Below are positions 8,020 to 13,957 of a stretch of 16,939 nucleotides of DNA, one piece after another (positions within the stretch are counted from its first letter, which is position 1; each line of letters opens with the position of its first letter). The stretch comes from JAKACU01 sp021821185 (lineage in GTDB: Bacteria > Bacillota > Bacilli > Alicyclobacillales > SLC66): assembly GCA_027343965.1 (NCBI GenBank), contig DAHWJX010000007.1, positions 1 to 16,939 of the forward strand, in the 5' to 3' direction. The notes beneath the pieces are model-generated. The model had not been told where the DNA came from. It made no database searches and worked only from the letters and a program-made list of their open reading frames with translations. A program made the translations under genes and the position numbers.

Positions 8020-8214
8020 ATGAGTGTGATGTCTCCTGAAGAGCCATTGCAAGGTGTTCTGGAACCCGGTCAGCTCTCGAAATCCCGGCGCACTCGTCTA
8101 GGGCGTAAAGCTCTAGGTCCTGGTCTCCTTATCTTGATGTGGTCGTTGCGGATTTATGTATTTTTAGCGCTTCCGCTTGTTGGGTATGTTTTCTTCAGTT
8201 CCTTAAAAGGCTGA
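8020..8214 (+). CDS. Small single-span membrane protein of unknown function
   Basis: A 64-residue product that I do not recognise. The acidic/polar N-terminus (SVMSPEEPLQGVLEPGQ) leads into a basic stretch (SKSRRTRLGRK). A hydrophobic segment of about 25 residues follows (LLILMWSLRIYVFLALPLVGYVFF) and ends near the C-terminus. By the positive-inside rule the N-terminus should be cytoplasmic. The ATG at 8020 is preceded by GAGGTGG with 5-6 bases of spacing; a GTG at 8011 in the same frame overlaps that site. The gene stands alone between its own extended -10 promoter and a strong terminator. This layout, with a good ribosome site, argues that it is a real gene. Confidence 0.65.
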   Translation: MSVMSPEEPLQGVLEPGQLSKSRRTRLGRKALGPGLLILMWSLRIYVFLALPLVGYVFFSSLKG

Positions 8215-8223
8215 TCGGCCGCG

Positions 8224-8268
8224 ATACAGAAAAAGCGAAGGGAAGTTATCCTTTCGCTTTTTCTGTAT
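8224..8268. terminator. Bidirectional intrinsic terminator between the small gene and the MFS gene
   Basis: The arms 8224-8239 and 8253-8268 pair perfectly over 16 bp and extend by three more pairs (one G-U) to a 7-base loop. The GC core (GCGAAGGG / CCTTTCGC) is followed by TTTTT in both directions, because the outer arms are A-rich on the left and T-rich on the right. The last codons and the stop of the MFS gene lie inside the structure. Confidence 0.85.
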
Positions 8269-9721
8269 TATCACGCAAAAGAGAAATGGAAATGGCGATA
8301 ATGCCTAAGATGGTGACGCCGATAAAGGTGAATCGAAAACCATCAAGGAGTGCGGTGACAGGAGCGTGTAAGGGGTTATACCCAAATGACTGAATGACGC
8401 CTTGAAAGATGGCAAAGGAATAGGCTATCCCGAACCCCTGGCCAAGTGATCTTGCCATATTGAGTACCCCAGAAGAGACCCCAAGACGATGTCTTGGGGT
8501 ACTGCCCATAACCGTACTGTTATTCGGAGGCGTAAAGATCCCCATCCCGATCCCAATAAGTAGCAAAGCTATCGTGATATAGAAAAAAGAAGTCGTCGCT
8601 GTGATAAATGTAAGCGCGATAACACCAAGTGTCGATAGAGCCATACCGATGATAGTAGGCAATTTGGAACCTAAGCGATCCGCGATGCGTCCTGCGATAG
8701 GAGCTAAAAGCATCATGCCAACAGGGAGCGGTGTGGTGAGAAGGCCTGATATGGAAGATGGCTTTTTGAGCACCTCGTCATAGAAATAAGGGATAATGAA
8801 CAGTACACCGTACATAAGTGCGTAGGAAATGGCGCCTGTAGTATTTCCCCATGTGATTTGACTGATCTTAAATAGCGCTAGATCGATCAAAGGTGCTTTG
8901 TGGTGTTTTTCTTGCCATAAAAAAGCGAGTACGAATACAACGAAAAGGCCGAAACAGGACAAGATAAAAAGAGAAGCCCAGCCTTTCTCATTGCCCTGGT
9001 TTAAGCCAAGTAAAACAGCGACTAAGGCAATGCCAAGTAATAGAGCACCGAGATAATCAAAGTGTTGTCCTTTGGCTGATTCATCTTTTATTTTATCTTT
9101 TGGCAAAATGAGAGCGGCCATCGTTGTCCCAATGATCCCGACAGGGACATTAACATAGAAAATAGCGCGCCAACCGAACCCTGCGATGAGCAATCCGCCA
9201 ATCGCTGGACCTAGGGATAACCCGACTGCCAAAGCGGAACCTTGAATGCCGATTGCTTTGCCTCTGACTGCGCTCGGCACAGCGGCTGTAATAATGGCGA
9301 CGCTATTGGACTGAAGCATGACAGCTCCAATCGCCTGTAAAATGCGTGCTAAGATAAGAATGGAGATATTGGGTGAGGCGCCGCACAATGCGGAACCAAC
9401 AATAAAAACAGAAAATCCAATCGTGTATAATGGCCGCCTCCCTACGATATCTGCGAGGCGGCCAAAAACGGCCAACAAAGCAGTCAACGTGAGTAGGTAG
9501 GCTAGAGCAACCCATGCTGTTGCGCTAAAGCTCACGTGAAATTGTCGCCCAATGGCTGGCAAAGCGACCGTGATAATACTGCCATCAAGTGCTGCCATAA
9601 AAGCGCCAATACATACTGTACCGACTACAAACCAATGATAATTGGGTCTTGCTGTAATTTTGCGAAGCGGAAGTGACAGTCTGGGTTGAACGATGTCTGT
9701 TAAGGGATCAGATGTTTGCAC
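8246..9721 (-). CDS. MFS multidrug efflux transporter, DHA2 (EmrB/QacA) family, 14 TM
   Basis: A proton-coupled exporter of the inner membrane, likely for drugs or other toxic amphipathic compounds. The 491-residue length and the dense hydrophobic segments fit the 14-TM DHA2 family. Visible signatures are LDGSIITVALP at 45-55 (motif D1), GRLADIVGRRPLY at 87-99 (motif A) and the antiporter motif C region with GPAIGGLLIAGFGWR from about 171. The start is a GTG at 9721 with AGGAGG 8 bases upstream. The upstream GntR gene ends 12 bases away, and its TAG stop overlaps that ribosome site, so the two are cotranscribed and probably translationally coupled. The adjacent UTRA regulator is the likely controller. 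The substrate cannot be read from the sequence. Confidence 0.88.
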   Translation of the reverse strand: MQTSDPLTDIVQPRLSLPLRKITARPNYHWFVVGTVCIGAFMAALDGSIITVALPAIGRQFHVSFSATAWVALAYLLTLTALLAVFGRLADIVGRRPLYTIGFSVFIVGSALCGASPNISILILARILQAIGAVMLQSNSVAIITAAVPSAVRGKAIGIQGSALAVGLSLGPAIGGLLIAGFGWRAIFYVNVPVGIIGTTMAALILPKDKIKDESAKGQHFDYLGALLLGIALVAVLLGLNQGNEKGWASLFILSCFGLFVVFVLAFLWQEKHHKAPLIDLALFKISQITWGNTTGAISYALMYGVLFIIPYFYDEVLKKPSSISGLLTTPLPVGMMLLAPIAGRIADRLGSKLPTIIGMALSTLGVIALTFITATTSFFYITIALLLIGIGMGIFTPPNNSTVMGSTPRHRLGVSSGVLNMARSLGQGFGIAYSFAIFQGVIQSFGYNPLHAPVTALLDGFRFTFIGVTILGIIAISISLLRDNTEKAKG

Positions 9722-9733
9722 AAAAAGGGCCTC

Positions 9734-10456
9734 CTAAAGTACGGTTCGTTGCAATCGAACTTTATATTGATACAAGTCTGAACGATATCGAGCGATGGAA
9801 TATTCGACTGGTTTGCCTGTCACATCTTGTGTCGTCCGTTCAATGACAAGAAGTGGACTTGATGGCGCGCAACGCAGTAATGCGGCATACTGCTCATTGG
9901 CAATCTCGGCGCTGATGGACTGTGCACCAGAGGCAATAACAATACCGTGAGCCTCCAACATTGAATAAATGTAAGGTGGTTTATCTACGGTATCATCAAA
10001 TAATCCAGCTAAAGCTTCGGGAAGATAGGACTCATCATAAAAAATAGGTTGAAGATCGGCCTTTGCTGTTCTTGCAATAAGCACAACATTGCTGTCGAGC
10101 GCCACTTGCAATTGAGTTGCTACACGAAAATCTGCTTGTACCATGGAGACACTATGCTCAAGCGTAACTACCCTTCCACTTTGCTCTAACTCTTCTGCGA
10201 ATCCATACAGCGGTGACGAGGTGATGATATGTTCTTGCTTTGCCACAAACGTTCCGCGCCCAGCATGACGAATCAATTTGCCAGCTACGACGAGGTCCTG
10301 AATGGCTTGTCGCACGGTTGTTCGTGAGACACCATGCATCGTCATTAATTCCTGCTCAGTCGGTATCATCGTTCCAGGAGGAAAGACGCCTGAATTGATA
10401 CTTTCGAGCAGGATTGATTTGACTTGTAGATAGAGCGGATAGCCAGTTCGTAGCAC
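9734..10456 (-). CDS. GntR family transcriptional regulator, HutC/UTRA subfamily
   Basis: A ligand-responsive DNA-binding repressor of 240 residues. The N-terminal winged helix-turn-helix (about 5-73) has PLYLQVKSILLESI, PPGTMIPTEQELM and GVSRTTVRQAIQDL, ending in GRGTFVA, all typical of GntR. The C-terminal part (about 90-235) is a UTRA effector domain with FYDESYLP, PLLVIERTTQD and PVEYSIARYRSDLYQY; the closing SxARYRxDxY pattern is characteristic. The start is a GTG at 10456 with AAGGAT about 7 bases upstream. It is the first gene of a two-gene unit with the MFS pump and has a promoter with a perfect TTGACA. Repeats around that promoter suggest autoregulation. In this subfamily the effector is often a sugar phosphate or a small amino compound; here it is unknown. 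Confidence 0.9.
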   Translation of the reverse strand: MLRTGYPLYLQVKSILLESINSGVFPPGTMIPTEQELMTMHGVSRTTVRQAIQDLVVAGKLIRHAGRGTFVAKQEHIITSSPLYGFAEELEQSGRVVTLEHSVSMVQADFRVATQLQVALDSNVVLIARTAKADLQPIFYDESYLPEALAGLFDDTVDKPPYIYSMLEAHGIVIASGAQSISAEIANEQYAALLRCAPSSPLLVIERTTQDVTGKPVEYSIARYRSDLYQYKVRLQRTVL

Positions 10457-10483
10457 GATAAATCATCCTTATCGTCATCGTAT

Positions 10484-10534
10484 TGTCATGACATTATGAT
10501 GTCTATAGTGTATGTCGTGATTTTCCACGATGTC
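10484..10534. promoter_or_regulatory. Candidate operator cluster of the GntR regulator
   Basis: The region holds a perfect 10-bp palindrome TGTCATGACA (10484-10493) and an overlapping inverted repeat GACAT-4-ATGTC (10490-10503). Further ATGTC copies lie at 10512-10516 and 10530-10534, and TCGTG/CACGA is inverted between them. The repeats cover the -35 to +15 zone of the gntR promoter, where an autoregulatory site would lie. Confidence 0.5.
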
Positions 10535-10536
10535 AA
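10507..10536 (-). promoter_or_regulatory. Promoter of the gntR-MFS operon
   Basis: On the minus strand a perfect TTGACA (complement of 10531-10536) is followed after 18 bases by TACACT (complement of 10507-10512, 4 of 6 matches). The predicted start near 10500 gives a leader of about 45 bases before the GTG at 10456. Confidence 0.55.
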
Positions 10537-10540
10537 TAGG

Positions 10541-10565
10541 AAAAGAGGGCCGTACAACGGCCCTC
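10541..10565 (-). terminator. Intrinsic terminator of the small membrane protein gene
   Basis: GAGGGCCGT (10545-10553) and ACGGCCCTC (10557-10565) form a perfect 9-bp GC-rich stem with a 3-base loop. On the minus strand it is followed by TTTT (complement of 10541-10544). It overlaps the stop codon of the gene it ends (10564-10566) and insulates it from the gntR promoter. Confidence 0.85.
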
Positions 10566-10758
10566 ATGAATCCATGTCTACAGCGTCACTGACTTTTTCC
10601 ATAAGTTTAGAAGCGCTGAAAGAACCGTTGTTGTTTCGGCGCTTGACAACCTCCCAAGTTGCGATTCCAAGTCCTGCACCAAGTAGCATGACAGGAATGA
10701 CATTCATCTTTGACTGCCTGGGAGCAGGCCTACGCATTCCTTCAATGATGTCCCACAT
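10564..10758 (-). CDS. Small single-span membrane protein of unknown function
   Basis: A 64-residue product from the ATG at 10758, chosen because GGAGGTGG lies about 8 bases upstream; the longer frame to 10863 has no such site. The N-terminus is short and polar with a basic patch (RRPAPRQSK). One hydrophobic segment with glycines follows (MNVIPVMLLGAGLGIATWEV), then KRRNNN and an acidic polar tail. I do not recognise the family with confidence. The glycine-rich helix followed by Lys-Arg recalls small Bacillus membrane proteins of the DUF3918 kind, but that is only a resemblance. The gene is divergent from mutY and ends in its own strong terminator. The ideal ribosome site and terminator support it as a real gene. 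Confidence 0.65.
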   Translation of the reverse strand: MWDIIEGMRRPAPRQSKMNVIPVMLLGAGLGIATWEVVKRRNNNGSFSASKLMEKVSDAVDMDS

Positions 10759-10835
10759 GGCTTGCACCACCTCCGCTACTAACGTGTGCAGACCGATGAT
10801 GATCAATGCACTTGGGGGTACGCCGATGTATTCCA

Positions 10836-10863
10836 TTGCAAGTTTGCTATGGTAAACTTGCAA
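10836..10863. repeat. Inverted repeat upstream of mutY
   Basis: TTGCAAGTTT (10836-10845) and AAACTTGCAA (10854-10863) form a perfect 10-bp inverted repeat with an 8-base spacer, ending 11 bases before the mutY ATG. The spacer region contains TGCTATGGT, a plausible extended -10, so the repeat may be an operator over the mutY promoter. No good -35 is visible. Confidence 0.5.
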
Positions 10864-10874
10864 GAGTGAGGCAA

Positions 10875-11948
10875 ATGGTCACGCGGGATGGTGAGTTATT
10901 GCACGAGATAGCACAAGCTTTGCTACAGTATTACGCTGCAAAAAGTCGACAACTTCCGTGGCGGGATACGTCAGACCCGTATAGGATTTGGGTGTCTGAG
11001 GTGATGCTGCAGCAAACCAGGGTAGAAACGGTAATCCCTTATTTTCAGCGTTTTATCACTCGCTTTCCAGATGTGCATACCCTGTCGCAAGCTAACGATG
11101 ACGAAGTGATCAAGTACTGGGAAGGCTTGGGGTATTACTCTCGGATTCGAAGACTTCATGAGGCTGTTCGTGAAGTGGATGAAACTTACGGTGGTATAAT
11201 TCCTTCGGAATTTGCATCTTTTCGTGTGTTGCCTGGTGTGGGAGACTATACGGCGGGAGCGGTTCTTTCGATCGCGTATGGGAAAGATACGGTAGCGGTG
11301 GATGGAAATGCAATGCGCGTTTTTTCACGGGTATACTGTATCAACGAAGATGTTGCATCGGCAAATGCCAAACGCAAAATTACAAAAAAGGTTCAGGAGA
11401 TACTTCCATCTGGCTATGCAGGGCAATTCAATCAGGCTGTGATGGATCTCGGGGCAACCATTTGCACGCGATCAAAACCAAAGTGCGATGCCTGTCCGAT
11501 TCATGCCCTGTGTTGTGCGAACATATCCGCAACGCAGGATCGGTACCCTGTAAAAAAGCCCAAAAAGGTAGTACCTACCTTACTTTATCACGCTTTTCTG
11601 ATTCGCTATGATAATCGGATCTTAGTTCGGCAACGCCCAAAAAAGGGTTTGTTGGCTGGATTGTGGGAGTTGCCGAATCTTGCGTGTGAAGAAGTAGCTA
11701 TGATAGATGAGGATGCCATTTGTGATGATGCGATGATGGCTTTTTCTGTCAAGACAGACACCCCTGTAGTATACCTAGGGGAGTATGAACATGCGTTTTC
11801 TCATGTAAAATGGCGTATGTACTTGCATGCCATGCGTGCGTCATCAGACGAATGTGCCAGTGGGTGTCGATTCGTGTCACCAAATGAGCGTAGTTTCATG
11901 ACATTTGGCACGATATTTAATAGAATGATGCAAGAGACTATAAGTTAG
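10875..11948 (+). CDS. mutY: Adenine DNA glycosylase MutY
   Basis: Removes adenine mispaired with 8-oxoguanine in base-excision repair. The 357-residue product has the HhH-GPD fold. Catalytic Glu42 lies in SEVMLQQTRV, the helix-hairpin-helix is LPGVGDYTAGA, and catalytic Asp143 lies in VDGNAMRVFSR. The [4Fe-4S] cluster motif C-X6-C-X2-C-X5-C occupies Cys197, Cys204, Cys207 and Cys213. The C-terminal part (from about 235) is the NUDIX-like 8-oxoG recognition domain with KKGLLAGLWELPN. The start is the ATG at 10875, preceded by GTGAGG only 3 bases away, so the site is weak. The frame extends to 10806 without family-like sequence. It heads a co-directional run, and the HesB-like gene begins 15 bases after its stop. 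Confidence 0.93.
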   Translation: MVTRDGELLHEIAQALLQYYAAKSRQLPWRDTSDPYRIWVSEVMLQQTRVETVIPYFQRFITRFPDVHTLSQANDDEVIKYWEGLGYYSRIRRLHEAVREVDETYGGIIPSEFASFRVLPGVGDYTAGAVLSIAYGKDTVAVDGNAMRVFSRVYCINEDVASANAKRKITKKVQEILPSGYAGQFNQAVMDLGATICTRSKPKCDACPIHALCCANISATQDRYPVKKPKKVVPTLLYHAFLIRYDNRILVRQRPKKGLLAGLWELPNLACEEVAMIDEDAICDDAMMAFSVKTDTPVVYLGEYEHAFSHVKWRMYLHAMRASSDECASGCRFVSPNERSFMTFGTIFNRMMQETIS

Positions 11949-11963
11949 TAGGGAGGGTAATTG

Positions 11964-12269
11964 ATGGATGACTTGATGATTGAGATTGATCAGCTAGGTG
12001 CGTCTCGTCTCGTTGAGATACTTAATGAAGAATATAATGATAAGCTGCGAGTTCGCATTGTAGCATCGCCTGGGTGAGGTGGCGTTCGTCTTACTATTGC
12101 TCTGGATGAGCAATCTGCACGCGACCGAGTGTTTACCGTTCAAGATGTTCCACTAATCTTTGATCCATTTACTTTGCAAGTTATGCAGGGGCAACTCTCT
12201 ATTCACTACAATGAAACCTATGATAGTTTCCATGTCACAGGTCCAGAGTTGGATTCAAATTGTTGTTGA
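11964..12269 (+). CDS. HesB/IscA-like protein with an in-frame TGA, probable selenoprotein
   Basis: The gene would be split by the TGA at 12075-12077 unless that codon is recoded. From ATG 11964 (GGGAGGG 6 bases upstream) the frame gives 37 residues, the TGA as residue 38, and 63 more to the TGA stop at 12267. The 101-residue total is normal for the family. Recognisable features are LRVRIVASPG before the TGA, then GGVRLTIALDEQ, an FDPFTLQ segment, the IHYNET strand and the terminal Cys100-Cys101. HesB-like relatives have a Cys in the G-x-G-G position now held by TGA, and selenocysteine forms of HesB-like proteins are known in bacteria. A SECIS-like hairpin follows. The family binds iron or Fe-S clusters in its best-known members, but the role of the Sec branch is not established. 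The alternatives are a recent nonsense mutation or a sequencing error. It is tightly linked to mutY. Confidence 0.8.
12096..12114 (+). promoter_or_regulatory. Candidate bacterial SECIS element
   Basis: ATTGCTC (12096-12102) and GAGCAAT (12108-12114) make a perfect 7-bp stem with the 5-base loop TGGAT. The stem begins 18 bases after the TGA and the loop 25 bases after it. Bacterial SECIS elements lie inside the coding region within a few tens of bases of UGA and carry a G in the first two loop positions. This loop has G second, followed by another G. Confidence 0.65.
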
Positions 12270-12301
12270 TGTAAGATAGCATAGAGTGGATGGATTATGA
12301 T

Positions 12302-13012
12302 ATGGGAAAAGTGCACAGTACGAGTAAGACATTATACCTTGACGTAGCAGCACAGATTGAGGCTACTGTCATGCGCGGCGAGTGGATGCCGGGTCAGCGT
12401 TTGCCGACTTTAGCCGATCTCGCCGCGCATTTTCAAGTTTCTCGCACGGTGATACGCGAAGCATGCAGTTTATTGATCGGATCTGGTTTACTTGAGTTGC
12501 GTCAAGGTGATGGAACGTATGTCCGGTTATTTTCTCCGGAGACCATCCTACGCCCTATGCATGCTGCACTACTTGTGGGGTCTTCTGACGTTAAAGGTCT
12601 CCTTGAAATTGCCTTATGGCTGGAGTCTGGGCTTGCCCCAGCAGCTGCACAAAGGCGTACAGAAGCACATTGCGCCAAACTCGCTGAGGCTTTATTTGCT
12701 ATGGAGACAGGATATCCTGATAGTGCAATACTCACAGAAGCGGAACGGTCATTTCATTTGGCTTTGGCCGATGCATCTGGTAACGTGATAGCTGCTAATC
12801 TTTTGCGGGTGTTGTATCAACCTCTTGTGAGTGTTTATCATTTATTGGCAAAAGAATCGAATTTTTCGCAAGTAACGGTGGCTATGCATCGAGCCTTGTA
12901 TGATAGTGTTTGTCTGAGAAACTCGACCGGGGCAGAGCGGCAAATTGTCCTGTACAGGCAACAATTGTTAGATTTTGCGCAATTACTGCGTGATATGCCT
13001 GATCATGAATAA
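12302..13012 (+). CDS. GntR family transcriptional regulator, FadR/FCD subfamily
   Basis: A DNA-binding regulator of 236 residues. The N-terminal winged helix (about 8-75) has LYLDVAAQIEATVMRGEW, PGQRLPTLADLAAHF and VSRTVIREACSLLIGSGLLELRQGDGTYV in succession, as in FadR-type GntR proteins. The all-helical C-terminal part (about 85-230) fits an FCD effector domain, with SFHLALADASGN and MHRALYDSV. The usual FCD metal site is Asp, His, His, His. Here Glu148 replaces Asp, His152 and a later His (in MHRAL) are kept, and the last position reads YRQQL without His, so the metal site may be altered. The ATG at 12302 is preferred, with GGATGG about 8 bases upstream; the ATG at 12290 lies on that site. 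It starts about 30 bases after the HesB-like gene. Its targets are unknown. Confidence 0.85.
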   Translation: MGKVHSTSKTLYLDVAAQIEATVMRGEWMPGQRLPTLADLAAHFQVSRTVIREACSLLIGSGLLELRQGDGTYVRLFSPETILRPMHAALLVGSSDVKGLLEIALWLESGLAPAAAQRRTEAHCAKLAEALFAMETGYPDSAILTEAERSFHLALADASGNVIAANLLRVLYQPLVSVYHLLAKESNFSQVTVAMHRALYDSVCLRNSTGAERQIVLYRQQLLDFAQLLRDMPDHE

Positions 13013-13027
13013 AAGGATGTTGAGACG

Positions 13028-13204
13028 GTGACGAAACGTCATAAAATTATGTTCTTTTTTCTATCTGTCTTTGTCATTGTAATGCTGGGTATAGGTGCTC
13101 TTTTGATGGAGAGTAATTTGGCACTCGCCTTACTTTTGTTTGTCATTGCTCTTTTGGCTGCCGGTAGTGGTTTTATTGCACGAGGAAGAATCTTGCGTCG
13201 ATAG
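13028..13204 (+). CDS. Small two-TM membrane protein, YlaF/DUF5325-like
   Basis: A 58-residue product starting at GTG 13028 with AAAGG 11 bases upstream, in the gap between the regulator and the response regulator. It has a basic N-terminus (TKRHK) and two hydrophobic segments (about 7-26 and 30-50) joined by MESN, where a Glu sits at the membrane surface. The tail is basic (ARGRILRR). Length, two-helix hairpin and charge pattern resemble the YlaF/DUF5325 proteins of Bacillus, whose function is unknown; this match is from memory of the pattern and is tentative. It follows the regulator stop by 15 bases and lies 29 bases before the response regulator, which suggests one transcript. Confidence 0.6.
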   Translation: MTKRHKIMFFFLSVFVIVMLGIGALLMESNLALALLLFVIALLAAGSGFIARGRILRR

Positions 13205-13233
13205 ACCTATGTTGGAAAGAATGGTGATGATTC

Positions 13234-13926
13234 ATGGAGTCGATGCGCACTATCTTTGTCATCGATGATGAGGAAGGCGTAAGGACTATCGTGGAGCGTT
13301 ATCTAGAACGTGAAGGGTTTGATGTTTACAGTTTTAAAGATGGTGAGACAGCGCTTGCCCGTATGCAAGACGCTATGCCTGATATGGTAATTCTTGATAT
13401 CATGCTGCCTGGTGCCAGCGGTTATGATGTATGCAAGTGGATACGAGGGAAAAGTGACATCCCTATTATTATGGTGTCCGCTCGCGATGAAGAAGTGGAC
13501 CGTATACTAGGGCTGGAATTGGGTTCCGATGATTATCTCTCTAAGCCATTTTCACCACGTGAACTTGTGGCGCGCGTGCGCACGGTATTTCGGCGTTTGC
13601 GACCATCAATGCCTACTGTTCCCATACCTGTAGCCTACCCCATGTGTGCCGATCTTATCCTGCATGATGACGAGCGACGTATCTTGTGCAACGAAGAAGA
13701 CATTGTGTTAACGGCAAAGGAATTTGAACTTTTGGGTTACTTTATTCGACATAAAGGAAGAGCGTTTACAAGGGAACAATTGTTAACACAGGTTTGGGGA
13801 TACGACTTCATCGGTGATGAACGGGCTATCGACGATCTTGTGAAGCGCCTACGTAAAAAGTTGGGGGCAAAGGCTTCTCATGCAGAGATCGTGACTGTAT
13901 GGGGGTACGGATATAAACTTGAATAG
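13234..13926 (+). CDS. Response regulator, OmpR/PhoB family
   Basis: The DNA-binding half of a two-component system. The receiver domain (about 5-120) has Asp11 and Asp12, phosphoacceptor Asp55 in MVILDIMLPG, Ser82 and Lys104 in DDYLSKPFS. All switch residues are in place. The C-terminal winged helix (about 135-229) contains LTAKEFELLGYFIRHKGRAF, REQLLTQVWGYD and a GYGYKLE ending, typical of PhoB-type effectors. The ATG at 13234 has GGTGAT about 6 bases upstream; ATG 13243 is a less likely alternative. The kinase gene follows after 31 bases. The sequence does not say which pathway it serves. Confidence 0.93.
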   Translation: MESMRTIFVIDDEEGVRTIVERYLEREGFDVYSFKDGETALARMQDAMPDMVILDIMLPGASGYDVCKWIRGKSDIPIIMVSARDEEVDRILGLELGSDDYLSKPFSPRELVARVRTVFRRLRPSMPTVPIPVAYPMCADLILHDDERRILCNEEDIVLTAKEFELLGYFIRHKGRAFTREQLLTQVWGYDFIGDERAIDDLVKRLRKKLGAKASHAEIVTVWGYGYKLE

Positions 13927-13957
13927 TGATGACGCCATATGAGAGAAAGGTGAGACG

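Noticed and set aside
10806..10874. An upstream extension of mutY.
   Set aside because: The added residues are not MutY-like, lie across the inverted repeat, and the ATG at 10875 gives the expected distance to the catalytic Glu.
12267..12269. The TGA that ends the HesB-like frame as a second Sec codon.
   Set aside because: It follows the terminal Cys-Cys at the normal family length, and the next codons show no family similarity, so it is the true stop.
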